A DNA stretch of 56,211 bases from DATEEG01 sp035525055 (GCA_035525055.1 DATLEZ010000113.1:1-56211), one strand, 5' to 3'. Shown: positions 35,010-43,963, counted from the stretch's first letter. The notes: generated by a model not told the origin, from the sequence alone. Numbers and translations are program-made.

Positions 35010-35909
35010 TCAGTTCCCGAAGATGTCTTCAAGCAGGTCACCGGCGAACAGTGACTCGATTGTGACACCGTCCGTGTCTACTTCGATGAAGTCGGCAGGC
35101 ACCAGAGTCATCCAGACGGACCCGTTGTCGAACGAGAAGGCGATGCGCTCGGCCTGCTCGGGGGTCACCTCCAGGGTGAAGACGGTTTCGACTACCTGCT
35201 CCTCCGCAGCGATCGGGGCACCCGTGGGATCCACCTCGGGGACGACGATGGGGGTTCCCTCGCCTTCCTCGGCGCGGACATCCCGGGCGACCGCAAGCAC
35301 CGGCAGGCCCTGAAGGACGAACCGGGTATAAGTGACGGTCTCCGTGGTTTCGTCGGCGCCGGCCTCTCCTTCGGTGCCGGTCGTGTCGGTTGGTACGCCG
35401 AAGATCGGCGAGTCGACCGGGATCTGATTGAACTCGATGTCCACGGTGATGATCAGGTTGATCAAGTCACCGGGGCGGACAAAGCCATTCACGCCACGAA
35501 CCGCATCGGTCGAGATCGTCATTGCTTGCTTGCCCGAAGGTATGAGCTCGGAGAGAGGCTTCAGGTTGACCGTCAGCTGGGCCCACTGGCTCTGCGAGAT
35601 GATCTGGTTGCGGTCGATCGGGCCTACCGCCAGGCGGCCGCCCACGATTGCCTGAAGTTCCTGATCAGTGGTGATCGCTCCATCGGGGAGATCTTCGACG
35701 TTCTCCTCACCCGCGGCGAACCATTCGGACTGCAAGGCCAGTGACCCGTCTGAACCCTGCGGGATGAACTGGGTGGCACGAAAAACCGGGGTCTTCTCGC
35801 GGTTGGCCTCTACATCGTTCCTGATTCCATTGAGGAATTGGAACACCGCAAAGGCAGCAACACCTGCGAGCAGCAGGGCCACCAACAAAACTAACGCTCT
35901 CCTACCCAT
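35010..35909 (-). CDS. cpaB: CpaB/RcpC-like SAF-domain pilus assembly protein
   Basis: The 299-residue protein starts with a membrane helix (residues 5-25). A SAF-type domain follows with FIPQGSDGSLALQ and ITTDQELQAIVGGRLAVGPIDRNQIISQSQ. The later part has the Flp assembly motif MTISTDAVRGVNGFVRPGD and a threonine- and glutamate-rich segment at about 180-200. In diderms CpaB touches the secretin; no secretin gene is present here, as expected in a monoderm. The ATG has a good AAGGAG ribosome-binding site. It is the first gene of the machinery operon. Confidence 0.9.
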   Translation of the reverse strand: MGRRALVLLVALLLAGVAAFAVFQFLNGIRNDVEANREKTPVFRATQFIPQGSDGSLALQSEWFAAGEENVEDLPDGAITTDQELQAIVGGRLAVGPIDRNQIISQSQWAQLTVNLKPLSELIPSGKQAMTISTDAVRGVNGFVRPGDLINLIITVDIEFNQIPVDSPIFGVPTDTTGTEGEAGADETTETVTYTRFVLQGLPVLAVARDVRAEEGEGTPIVVPEVDPTGAPIAAEEQVVETVFTLEVTPEQAERIAFSFDNGSVWMTLVPADFIEVDTDGVTIESLFAGDLLEDIFGN

Positions 35910-36097
35910 CCAAAGCTCCTTATTGACAAAGCTGGAAGCCCCCGATTCGGAATCGCTCTAAAAAGAAGGGCCGCAGCCAATAACCAGTTGTCAGTTGTCA
36001 CTAGTTCTTCGACCCGGAATTCGCCACTCTTTAGGCCCCCGTTGGCCCGAGCCGCTCGAAGGCTCCCACAAGTGACTAGTCCGGTCAAGGTCTGTAC
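35910..36097 (-). promoter_or_regulatory. Intergenic region upstream of the tad operon
   Basis: These 188 bp lie between rpsA and cpaB and must contain the rpsA terminator and the tad promoter. GAGCC and GGCTC can form a short hairpin near 36044-36064, and CGATTCGGAATCG is a 13-bp palindrome near 35944-35956. No clear -35/-10 pair is visible. Confidence 0.35.
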
Positions 36098-37552
36098 CTA
36101 GCGACGACCGATTCCCCGCTCCTTGAGCTCTTGGAGAATGGCTTCGAGAGAAGCATCGACAGTGATGGGTTCGGGCTCGGCCGGGGCCGGCCCAAATTCG
36201 CGCTCAAATTCTCGGCGAGCAGGCCGTTTGGCGGGCCCGGGCTGGGGTGCCGGCTGGGTGCTGCGCTCCTGCCACTCCGGCAATGCCTGCTTGATCGACA
36301 GGCTGATGCGGCGCCGTTCTTCTTCTTTCTCGGTAATTTTGACCTTGACCTGCTGGCCGATAGAGAGTTCCAACTCGGGTGATTCGACCCGGTGGATGGC
36401 GATCTCGGAGACATGAACCAGGCCCTCGACTCCTTCTGACACCGAGATGAAGGCACCGAAAGGAACCGTCTTGGTGACCAGGCCATCGACGACGTCGCCG
36501 ACGTTGGCGGAGCGGGAGAACACCTCCCAGGGGTCTTCGAGGGTCTGTCGAACCGAGAGCGATATCCGCTCACGTTCGCGATCGACCTCGAGAACTTTGA
36601 CCTGGACCTTGTCGCCAACCTTGACCATTTCGGACGGATGGGAGATGTGCTGCCAGGACATTTCGGAGACGTGGACCAGGCCGTCCATGCCGCCGAGATC
36701 GACGAAAGCACCGAAGTTGACCACCGAGGAGACCACTCCGGGTCGAATCTCGCCTTCCTTGAGGTCGTCGAGGAAAGCGGCTCGTTGCTCGGCCTGCTCC
36801 TCTTCGAGATAGGCCCGGCGGGACAGGACCACGTTGTTGCGATTGCGATCGAGTTCGATGACCTTCGCTTCGATGTCCTGGCCGATGAAAGGATCGAGAT
36901 CCCTGACCCGGCGAAGATCCACCAATGAGGCGGGGAGGAAGCCACGGAGCCCGATATCGACGATCAGGCCGCCCTTGACGACCTCGATGACGGTTCCCTT
37001 GACGGTGCCGCCCTGCTCGGTGATCTTTTGGACCCGGCCCCAAGCGCGCTCGTACTGGGCACGTTTCTTGGAAAGAATCAAACGGCCTTCGTCGTCCTCT
37101 TTGTTGAGAACGAGGGCCTCGACCTTCTCACCCACCGATACAACGGTGGTGGGGTCGACATTCGCCCGAATCGACAGTTCTTCGGTCGGGATCAATCCTT
37201 CGGATTTGTACCCGACGTCGACCATGGCGCCGTCGGCATCGACGGACACAACCGTCCCTTCGACGATGTCTCCCTCCTTGAACTCGACCACCGTTTGGTT
37301 GATGGCGGCCTCGAAGTCGTCGCCGAAGTCATCGGGCAAGGACTCGACGCTGGGGGGGACAATCACCGCTCGCTCATTGGCACCAGCAGGAGCTGGGCTT
37401 GTCGACTCCGTGGGTGAATCCGAACTGGTGGGTTCCACGGTCGGTTCGCCAGTGGGTTCGCCAGTCAGTTCGCCAGTCGGTTCAGTAGTCGGTTCAGTAG
37501 GGGGCTCGTCGGGCGCCGGCGCGGGCGGCGCGGTTTCGGTTTCAGTGGGCAT
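36098..37552 (-). CDS. rpsA: 30S ribosomal protein S1
   Basis: The protein of about 484 residues has four S1 RNA-binding domains (starting near FKEGDIVEGTV, EQGGTVKGTV, KEGEIRPGVV and NVGDVVDGLV), as in mycobacterial S1; E. coli has six. It helps mRNA bind the ribosome. Ahead of the first domain is an unusual proline-threonine-glutamate tail made of repeats (GEPTGEPTVEPT type). The ATG at 37552 has GGAGG 14 bases upstream; the frame also opens at a TTG (37606), which seems less likely. After the last S1 domain comes a basic low-complexity tail. Confidence 0.95.
   Translation of the reverse strand: MPTETETAPPAPAPDEPPTEPTTEPTGELTGEPTGEPTVEPTSSDSPTESTSPAPAGANERAVIVPPSVESLPDDFGDDFEAAINQTVVEFKEGDIVEGTVVSVDADGAMVDVGYKSEGLIPTEELSIRANVDPTTVVSVGEKVEALVLNKEDDEGRLILSKKRAQYERAWGRVQKITEQGGTVKGTVIEVVKGGLIVDIGLRGFLPASLVDLRRVRDLDPFIGQDIEAKVIELDRNRNNVVLSRRAYLEEEQAEQRAAFLDDLKEGEIRPGVVSSVVNFGAFVDLGGMDGLVHVSEMSWQHISHPSEMVKVGDKVQVKVLEVDRERERISLSVRQTLEDPWEVFSRSANVGDVVDGLVTKTVPFGAFISVSEGVEGLVHVSEIAIHRVESPELELSIGQQVKVKITEKEEERRRISLSIKQALPEWQERSTQPAPQPGPAKRPARREFEREFGPAPAEPEPITVDASLEAILQELKERGIGRR
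37431..37503 (-). repeat. 12-bp tandem repeats in the rpsA N-terminal tail
   Basis: Six or so imperfect copies of a GGTTCGCCAGTC-like unit on the plus strand encode the Glu-Pro-Thr tail of S1. The tract may vary in copy number between strains. Confidence 0.7.
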
Positions 37553-37707
37553 AGGTAGTTGCTCGACCTCCAGAGGATTGCTCCCCGGCAGATAGCGCCG
37601 AGGCAAGAGACAGCTTATCAGAAGACCACCCGAAAGGCACCAGGCAGAACGTCAGGCGGAAGTCCGGCGAACTTTGTCTGGCCGCCGGCCTTCCAAGGGG
37701 TACAGGG

Positions 37708-37945
37708 CGGTCGCCCCTTGGGGGAAGAATCGGCGAAGGAACAATCCTGGCGAGCTTTTGGACGATGCCTGCAAATTTGGTCATTGGCGCCCGGCGCCAG
37801 CGAAAAAAGGTCATTCAGAAACGAGTACCGGGACTGAGTACCCAAATTTCGTTCTGGGCGGGCGCCATTGACCAAATTTGCGCAACCACCCGAAGGAACC
37901 CGGAGCTCCCTCTCCTTCGGCGATTCTTCCCCGAAGGGCCGACAC
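37708..37945. repeat. Large imperfect palindrome between rpsA and polA
   Basis: The 419-bp gap between the two genes holds a near-palindrome with arms of about 95 bp (37708-37802 against 37851-37945). The outer arms share GGGGAAGAATCG-CGAAGGA and the inner arms GCAAATTTGGTCA-TGGCGCCC, in inverse order. Three copies of the 24-nt motif (37771-37794, 37828-37851 minus, 37858-37881 minus) sit in it. The region is upstream of rpsA, so its promoter must be here or just beside it. No coding frame is convincing. Confidence 0.75.
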
Positions 37946-37971
37946 CTCGCTCCCTCGTTCGGCCGCCTTCC

Positions 37972-40605
37972 TCACGTGATCCGCTTCAGTTCCGCCAGGT
38001 TGGGGCCGGTGGAGACGTCGACCCGCAGGGGGACGGCGAGCTCGACCACATCTTCCATGACCCGGGTCACCAATTCCGTCGCCGCTTCTAGTTCGTCGAC
38101 CGGGGACTCGAGGATCAGTTCATCATGGATTTGGAGCAGCATCGACGACGCCAGCTCACGCCGGGACATTTCCGCGTCGAGATCGATCATCGCCCTCTTG
38201 ATGATATCGGCCGCGGTCCCTTGCACCGGGGCGTTGAGAGCCATCCGCTCTCCCATCTGCCGAATTCGGAAATTGTCGCTCTTCAGCTCCGGCAGGTAAC
38301 GGCGGCGGCCGAACAGGGTCGTGGTGTATCCCTGATTTCGGGCCTGTGTCACGACCCCGTCCATGAATGCCTTGACGTCGGGGAACTGGGCGAAGTATTC
38401 GTCGATGTGATGACGGGCCTCGTCACGTGTGATCCCGAGGCGATCCGCCAGCCCGAAAGCCTCCATCCCGTAGAGCAGGCCGAAGTTGATCGTCTTGGCC
38501 CGGCGGCGCATCTCGGTAGTCACCTGGTCGAGTGGCACCGAGAAAACCCGGGAGGCGGTGGCGGTGTGTATGTCGGCTTCGGTTGCGAAGGCCTCCACCA
38601 GACCCGGGTCGTGGCTCATGTGGGCGAGAACCCGGAGTTCGATCTGGCTGTAATCGGCGACCAGAAAGGTCCAACCGTCGCGCGGGATGAACGCCCGGCG
38701 AACAGTCTTTCCAGTGTCCGAACGCACCGGGATGTTCTGCAGGTTGGGTGTGTCCGAAGACAGCCGGCCGGTCGTCGCCGCCATTTGGTTGAAGCTGGTG
38801 TGGATCCGACCTTCGGTGGTGATCAGGGGCAGATACCCATCCACGTATGTCGATCGGAGCTTTTCGAGCTCGCGATAGTTGAGCAGGTGCTGAACGATCG
38901 GATGCGATTCGGCCAGCTTCTCCAGAACGGATGCATCTGTGGAAGGGGCTCCGGTGGAGGTCTTCTTGAGGACGGGCAGTTTCAACTTCTCATACAGGAC
39001 TTCGCGCAGCTGATTGGTCGAGTTCACGTTGAAGGGATCGCCCGCCTCCTGGTGGATGCGGCGCTCGAGCTCCGACAGCCGGCTCCGGAGGTCGGAGCCC
39101 ATCTCCTCGAGATAGGTCCGATCGACCCCGATCCCGGCATGCTCCATCCGCGCCAGGACCGGCACTAGCGGCAGCTCGAAACGTCGGAACAAGTCGACCT
39201 CGTCGCGGGCTTCGAGTTCGGCCTCCAACCTCTCGGCGAGCTGGGCCACGGCTTCGACCCGACGTCCGGCAGCATCGAGGTCAGGACCGCTCGAGAAGTC
39301 CAGCGTTCCCTGTTTGCCGATCGGCTCACCCTGGTCGGGTGATTCCAATTCGAGCTTCAGATACTTGGTGGCGATGGAAGCCAGGTCGTACTCCCGAGTG
39401 GCCGGGTTGAGCAGATAGGAAGCGAGGGCCGTGTCGAAGTCAAGCCCGGCAAGCTCGTATCCGGCGTCGAGGAGCCGCCGGATCAGGTCCTTGCCGTCGT
39501 GGGCGACCTTGGCGATCGCGGGGTCGGCCAGGATCGCGGCGAGGCTCGTGAAGGCATCGAGCGGAATCGCCACCGCCTCGCTTTCCCCGGTGAAGACCGC
39601 CAGACCCCATAGGCCATTGGAGTCGATCAGATCGAGAACCAGGCGCCCGCCCGAGCCCAGCCGGCCGATCTCCGCCGGCGCTTCGATCAAACGCGTCTCT
39701 GTATCGAGCGTGGCTTGCTGGACCGCCACTCCCGAAGCAGGACGCACCTCGAGTAGATCCTCCCACAGACTGAAGAACTCGAGGCTCTCGAAGGTCTGCT
39801 TGGCGGCGGTTCGGTCCCACTCGCCGAGTTGAAGGCGTGCCAGGTCCAGGTCGAGATCGAGGTCACGAACGAGGGTCATGAGCTTGCGATTGAGGAAAGC
39901 CTGATCGCGGTGCTCGGCCAGGTTCTGTCGAAGCCTTGGGGTGAGGTCGTCCAGATGGTCGTATATCCCCTCCAGGCTGGCGTAGTCCGCGATCAGTTTC
40001 GAGGCAGTCTTCTCCCCCACCCCTGGCACCCCGGGGAGGTTGTCCGAGGTGTCTCCCCGCAACGCCGCGTAGTCGACGTACTGATCCGGATTGATTCCGT
40101 ATCTCTCGAAGACGTAGCCCTCATCGGCGACGATCACGTCAGTGATGCCGCGGCGGGTGTAAAGCACCTTCAGGTGGTCGTCGATCAACTGGAACGCATC
40201 GCGGTCTCCGGTGACCAGAAGAACGTTCCATGCCGCGGTACGGGCCATCTCGCCGATCGAGGCGATCAGGTCGTCGGCTTCGTACCCGTCCATTCTGAGC
40301 TGGGCGACTCCCAGGGAGTCGAGGACCTCGTTGATGAGGGGAAGCTGGCTCTTGAACGCGTCAGGTGCGGCCTCCCGCTGAGCCTTGTACTCGGGATACT
40401 CGGCCGAACGGAAGGTCTGGCGGGAAACGTCCCAGGCCACTGCCACGGCGTCGGGGTGATGGTCTCCGAGCAGTTTGATGAGCATCCGGGTGAACCCGTA
40501 GGCGGCGTTGGTCACCTGTCCTGAGGTGGTCGCAAGGTCGGGCGGCAGGGCGAAGAACGCCCGGTAGGCGATCGAGTTTCCATCTAAGAGAGCAAGGGTT
40601 GGCAT
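37972..40605 (-). CDS. polA: DNA polymerase I
   Basis: The 877-residue enzyme has an N-terminal 5'-3' nuclease domain beginning LALLDGNSIAYRAFFALP and containing DNLPGVPGVGEKTA. A central 3'-5' exonuclease-like domain and a C-terminal polymerase domain follow. The polymerase motifs are complete: A DYSQIELRVLAH, B RRAKTINFGLLYGM, C LQIHDELILE. In the central domain the first DxE is replaced by LDLID and the YxxxD motif has no match, so proofreading is probably lost, as known for mycobacterial PolA. It fills gaps in excision repair and at Okazaki fragments. Confidence 0.97.
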   Translation of the reverse strand: MPTLALLDGNSIAYRAFFALPPDLATTSGQVTNAAYGFTRMLIKLLGDHHPDAVAVAWDVSRQTFRSAEYPEYKAQREAAPDAFKSQLPLINEVLDSLGVAQLRMDGYEADDLIASIGEMARTAAWNVLLVTGDRDAFQLIDDHLKVLYTRRGITDVIVADEGYVFERYGINPDQYVDYAALRGDTSDNLPGVPGVGEKTASKLIADYASLEGIYDHLDDLTPRLRQNLAEHRDQAFLNRKLMTLVRDLDLDLDLARLQLGEWDRTAAKQTFESLEFFSLWEDLLEVRPASGVAVQQATLDTETRLIEAPAEIGRLGSGGRLVLDLIDSNGLWGLAVFTGESEAVAIPLDAFTSLAAILADPAIAKVAHDGKDLIRRLLDAGYELAGLDFDTALASYLLNPATREYDLASIATKYLKLELESPDQGEPIGKQGTLDFSSGPDLDAAGRRVEAVAQLAERLEAELEARDEVDLFRRFELPLVPVLARMEHAGIGVDRTYLEEMGSDLRSRLSELERRIHQEAGDPFNVNSTNQLREVLYEKLKLPVLKKTSTGAPSTDASVLEKLAESHPIVQHLLNYRELEKLRSTYVDGYLPLITTEGRIHTSFNQMAATTGRLSSDTPNLQNIPVRSDTGKTVRRAFIPRDGWTFLVADYSQIELRVLAHMSHDPGLVEAFATEADIHTATASRVFSVPLDQVTTEMRRRAKTINFGLLYGMEAFGLADRLGITRDEARHHIDEYFAQFPDVKAFMDGVVTQARNQGYTTTLFGRRRYLPELKSDNFRIRQMGERMALNAPVQGTAADIIKRAMIDLDAEMSRRELASSMLLQIHDELILESPVDELEAATELVTRVMEDVVELAVPLRVDVSTGPNLAELKRIT

Positions 40606-40628
40606 TCGAGTTCAGGGTCGGGTGAGGG

Positions 40629-40901
40629 TCAGTCGCCGAGGCGATCGATCAAGGCAGATCGCTTCGCCTCGAGGAAGAGGCGGCGATTCTCGAGACGGGC
40701 CAGAAGGCGCTCGAAGCGATAGACGTCGTCTCTGGTCAACGTCGATTCCAGCGGCTCGATTCCGAGCGCGGCGTCACGGTGAGCATCGCTGTCGATGAGA
40801 CGGTGAGCTTCCAACTCGGCCTGGATGAGGACCCTCTCGGCCTCGATCACCTTTATCTCATCGAGAATGTGCAGCAGTTTGTGCTCGATCCTCAAAGGCA
40901 T
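40629..40901 (-). CDS. Small coiled-coil protein of unknown function
   Basis: The 90-residue protein is rich in Leu, Glu and Arg, with heptad-like runs such as KVIEAERVLIQAELEAHRLI and FERLLARLENRRLFLEAKRS, so it is likely an alpha-helical coiled coil. I do not recognise it. The ATG at 40901 has an AGGGTGG site; a GTG three codons earlier is possible. It ends 24 bp upstream of polA on the same strand and may be co-transcribed. Base usage looks like its neighbours. Confidence 0.65.
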   Translation of the reverse strand: MPLRIEHKLLHILDEIKVIEAERVLIQAELEAHRLIDSDAHRDAALGIEPLESTLTRDDVYRFERLLARLENRRLFLEAKRSALIDRLGD

Positions 40902-41004
40902 CGGCGCCACCCTAGAACGTTCCGCGATCGGGCACGACGGCGATGCCCCGGTTGCCCGGCAGTCGAACGAGACCGCGCGGCTTCCCTCCTACAATTCAGG
41001 GCAC

Positions 41005-41088
41005 GCCGGAGTGTCGAAATTGGCAGCCGAGATGGACTCAAAATCCATTGCGGGAAACCGCGTGCGGGTTCGAATCCCGCCTCCGGCA
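41005..41088 (+). tRNA. tRNA-Leu (anticodon CAA)
   Basis: Acceptor arms GCCGGAG and CTCCGGC pair fully. The anticodon stem ATGGA/TCCAT holds the loop CTCAAAA, giving anticodon CAA. A long variable arm (TGCGGGAAACCGCGT) marks a class II leucine tRNA, and the T arm GCGGGTTCGAATCCCGC is standard. The 3' CCA is not encoded: CA follows the discriminator A. Confidence 0.95.
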
Positions 41089-41224
41089 CAGCGCGCGCAG
41101 GCCGTCTTAGATCCCGAAAGTCAACACTGCGATCGCCATCGCGGGTCGATGAGACGGTCGACGCTCGGTTCGGTAGATATGGCAGGTCCTTTGTGACTAG
41201 TACGACTACATGTATCGTGGATCG

Positions 41225-41318
41225 TGCAACGGCCACTCGAGCCCCCATCCTTAGCCGCATCCCCCCACTCCCCCACTCCCTGGCTCAGGATGAACGGGCG
41301 CTGACGGTGGCCGTTGCA
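41225..41318. repeat. 12-bp inverted repeat downstream of trpA
   Basis: TGCAACGGCCAC (41225-41236) and GTGGCCGTTGCA (41307-41318) are perfect inverted copies 70 bp apart. The nearby stretch to 41381 has repeated GACGGAAG units. The gap 41089-41381 between tRNA-Leu and trpA holds no supported gene. The pair could end trp transcription; no U-tract is seen. Confidence 0.45.
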
Positions 41319-41381
41319 ACTCTTCTTCGGACGGAAGTCGGCAGACGGAAGACGGAAGCCAGAGAACGGCAGCGAGGCGGG

Positions 41382-42176
41382 TTAGTGGAGGGCGGCCGCG
41401 AACGCAGCCACTGCCTCAGACAGCGACCTGGCCGCCGACTCGGGTGAGTCTGCATCCAGCACTCGCCGCACCATGGCGGTGCCGACGATCACACCGTCGG
41501 CCAGGTCCCGGACCGCCCGAGCTTGTTCGGGCGTCGAAATGCCAACGCCGAAGACCAGAGGTGCCTTGGTGTGCTCCCGGACCCGTTCCGACAACGCCCT
41601 GGCATGGGAGCTGGCCGACGCTCGCTCACCTGTCACTCCCATTTCGGCGACTCCGTAGATGAAGGCGGGGTCGGCGGCGGCGACGGCTTCGATGCGCTGG
41701 TCGTCCGACGTTGGCGAAACGAACTGCACGACGCCCAGGCCTCGCGCCGCAGCGGCCGCCCGCAGCAGCCCACACTCCTCCAATGGCAGATCGGGGACGA
41801 TGATCCCTGCCGCCCCGGCGTTGTCGAGCTGATCGACAAACGCCTCCCACCCGACCTGCATGACCGGGTTGGCGTATGTCATCGCGAGCACCGGTTTGCC
41901 GGTGCGGGAGGCGACTTGCTCGATGATGCCGAGAGCAACGCGGATGGTCGTTCCCGCCGCCAGTGCCGCCTCGCTGGCCGCCATGATCACGGGGCCGTCC
42001 ATGAGCGGGTCCGAGTACGGGATCCCAACCTCGAAGGCATCGGCCCCGGCGTCGGACATGGCCACGAAGAGATCGACCGAACAAGCCGGGGAAGGAATCC
42101 CGGCGGTCATGAAGGGCAGCAGGCCCGCGCCTTCGCGCTCGGCCAACGCGGCCCGGATCCGTTGATGTCCGTTCAT
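41382..42176 (-). CDS. trpA: Tryptophan synthase alpha chain
   Basis: The 264-residue TIM-barrel subunit splits indole-glycerol phosphate to indole and glyceraldehyde 3-phosphate and passes indole to TrpB. The catalytic Glu49 and Asp60 sit in DAFEVGIPYSDPLMDGP, the same numbering as in E. coli. The ATG overlaps the trpB stop (ATGA). It is the last gene of the trp cluster, followed by an inverted repeat that may terminate it. Confidence 0.96.
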   Translation of the reverse strand: MNGHQRIRAALAEREGAGLLPFMTAGIPSPACSVDLFVAMSDAGADAFEVGIPYSDPLMDGPVIMAASEAALAAGTTIRVALGIIEQVASRTGKPVLAMTYANPVMQVGWEAFVDQLDNAGAAGIIVPDLPLEECGLLRAAAAARGLGVVQFVSPTSDDQRIEAVAAADPAFIYGVAEMGVTGERASASSHARALSERVREHTKAPLVFGVGISTPEQARAVRDLADGVIVGTAMVRRVLDADSPESAARSLSEAVAAFAAALH

Positions 42177-43357
42177 TCGGCCGGCCGGTGGCTGGCGATC
42201 GTGTGAAGGTCCTTATCGCCCCGACCGCTCAGATTGATGAGAACGGTCTTGCCGGCAAGGCGGGTTGCGTTACGCACCACCCAGGCCAGGGCGTGGGCCG
42301 ACTCGAGCGCCGGAATGATCCCTTCGCTTCGGGCGAGGAGGTCGACGGCGGCCAAAGCCTCTTCATCCGTGGCAGTGTCGTACACCGCCAGTCCGGCATC
42401 GGCGAAGTAGGCATGTTCGGGGCCGACCCCCGGATAGTCGAGTCCCGCCGAGATCGAATGAGCCTCTTGCACTTGACCATCGGCATCTTGCAGGAGGTAG
42501 GTCCTGGTCCCATGGAGGACGCCCGGCCGCCCGGCGGTGATGGAGGCACCGTGGCGGCCCGAGTCGAGCCCGTGGCCACCCGCTTCGACCCCGACAAGTT
42601 CAACCCCGGTTTCGGCGAACGGGTAGAAGATGCCCATCGAGTTGGATCCGCCGCCAACACAGGCCACTACGACGTCCGGCAACTCACTACCAAGTTGAAC
42701 CAGGCATTCGTCGCCGATGACGCGCTGGAACTCGCGCACCATCCACGGGAAGGGGTGCGGGCCGACAACGGACCCGATGATGTAATGGGTGCGGTCAACG
42801 GTCTGAACCCAGTCGCGCATCGCCTCGCTGACCGCGTCTTTGAGGGTGCCGGCCCCGGACGTGACCGGGACGACTTCGGTTCCGAGAAGCTTCATTCGCT
42901 GGACGTTGAGAGCTTGTCGCTCCATGTCGACCACGCCCATGAACACGGAGCACTCGAGGCCCAGCGCCGCCGCCGCGGTGGCGGCTGCGACCCCGTGCTG
43001 GCCGGCCCCGGTCTCGGCGATCACTCTGGGTTTGCCCATTCGGCGGGCGAGCAGTGCCTGGCCGACGGCGTTGTTGATTTTGTGGGCGCCGGTATGAGCG
43101 AGGTCTTCGCGCTTCAGAAGAATGCGGACCCCGAGGTCGGACGAAAGGCGGCCTGCCGTCTGCAGCGGCGTCGGACGACCGACGAAGTCGGCCAGCCATC
43201 GCTCGAACTCGGCGCGAAACGCGGGATCGTTCCAGGCCGACTCGAACTCCTTCTCCAACTCGAAGAGAGCCGGCATCAAGGTCTCGGGGGCAAACCGCCC
43301 GCCATAGTCACCAAAGCGACCGGCCTCGTCGGGCCGGGCCAGGGGTTTGGGGATCAC
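42173..43357 (-). CDS. trpB: Tryptophan synthase beta chain
   Basis: The 394-residue PLP enzyme joins indole and serine. Lys93 in HTGAHKINNAVGQ binds PLP, and GGGSNSMG forms the phosphate cup. Length and motifs fit the TrpB1 type that pairs with TrpA. The GTG start overlaps trpF by four bases and the end overlaps trpA by four, so the last three trp genes are tightly coupled. Confidence 0.97.
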   Translation of the reverse strand: MIPKPLARPDEAGRFGDYGGRFAPETLMPALFELEKEFESAWNDPAFRAEFERWLADFVGRPTPLQTAGRLSSDLGVRILLKREDLAHTGAHKINNAVGQALLARRMGKPRVIAETGAGQHGVAAATAAAALGLECSVFMGVVDMERQALNVQRMKLLGTEVVPVTSGAGTLKDAVSEAMRDWVQTVDRTHYIIGSVVGPHPFPWMVREFQRVIGDECLVQLGSELPDVVVACVGGGSNSMGIFYPFAETGVELVGVEAGGHGLDSGRHGASITAGRPGVLHGTRTYLLQDADGQVQEAHSISAGLDYPGVGPEHAYFADAGLAVYDTATDEEALAAVDLLARSEGIIPALESAHALAWVVRNATRLAGKTVLINLSGRGDKDLHTIASHRPAE

Positions 43358-43950
43358 GCTTGCTTCGCCTCCCGGACAAATCTCGCCACGAGATCGGGAT
43401 CCTTGATACCGGGCCGCGATTCGAGGCGGCTGGAGGCGTCGACACCCCAGGGTCGGGTGAGCCGAATCGCCTCACCGACGTTGTCAGGGCCGAGACCTCC
43501 GGCGAGAACGAACCGCCGATCGGTGGAAGGCAGAAGTCGAAGATCGAAGGTCTGGCCGGTACCGCCGAGCTCCGGTCCCGATCGATTGTCGAAGAGAGGC
43601 ACATGGGCCTCGGGGATGGCCGACACGTCGAAGTCGAGGTCGATCGGACGCAGGACGAACAACCCCACCTCGGCCGCCATTTCGGCTGCCTCCGAAGCGT
43701 GGGCACCGTAGGGCTGGACCGCGTCGACTCCCACGGCCAGAGCCGCAGCGATGAGGTCCTCCGGGACGAGACCCTTGGTCAGGAGGACCGCTTGCGTCGT
43801 CACCATTGCAGCAAGTTCGGCGGCTCGATCGACGGTGATGGCCCGCGGTGACTCGGGCACCAGGACCAATCCGATAGCGTCGGCTCCGGCGGCCTCAGCG
43901 GCGACGATGTCCTCGGCTCGCGTCATCCCGCAGACTTTGACCCAGGTCAT
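43354..43950 (-). CDS. trpF: Phosphoribosylanthranilate isomerase
   Basis: The 198-residue TIM-barrel enzyme performs the Amadori step after TrpD. The N-terminus has KVCGMT with the catalytic Cys7, and the C-terminal phosphate-binding part has FVLAGGLGPDNV and GVDASSRLESRPGIKD. Many actinobacteria use PriA (HisA/TrpF) in place of TrpF, so a true trpF is notable but not unique. It lies 13 bp after trpC and overlaps trpB. Confidence 0.94.
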   Translation of the reverse strand: MTWVKVCGMTRAEDIVAAEAAGADAIGLVLVPESPRAITVDRAAELAAMVTTQAVLLTKGLVPEDLIAAALAVGVDAVQPYGAHASEAAEMAAEVGLFVLRPIDLDFDVSAIPEAHVPLFDNRSGPELGGTGQTFDLRLLPSTDRRFVLAGGLGPDNVGEAIRLTRPWGVDASSRLESRPGIKDPDLVARFVREAKQA

Positions 43951-43963
43951 TTGGCCTCGGCGG

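Noticed and set aside
42188..43711. A 507-codon plus-strand frame opposite trpB and trpF
   Set aside because: Both minus-strand genes are full length with catalytic residues; the antisense frame has no motif.
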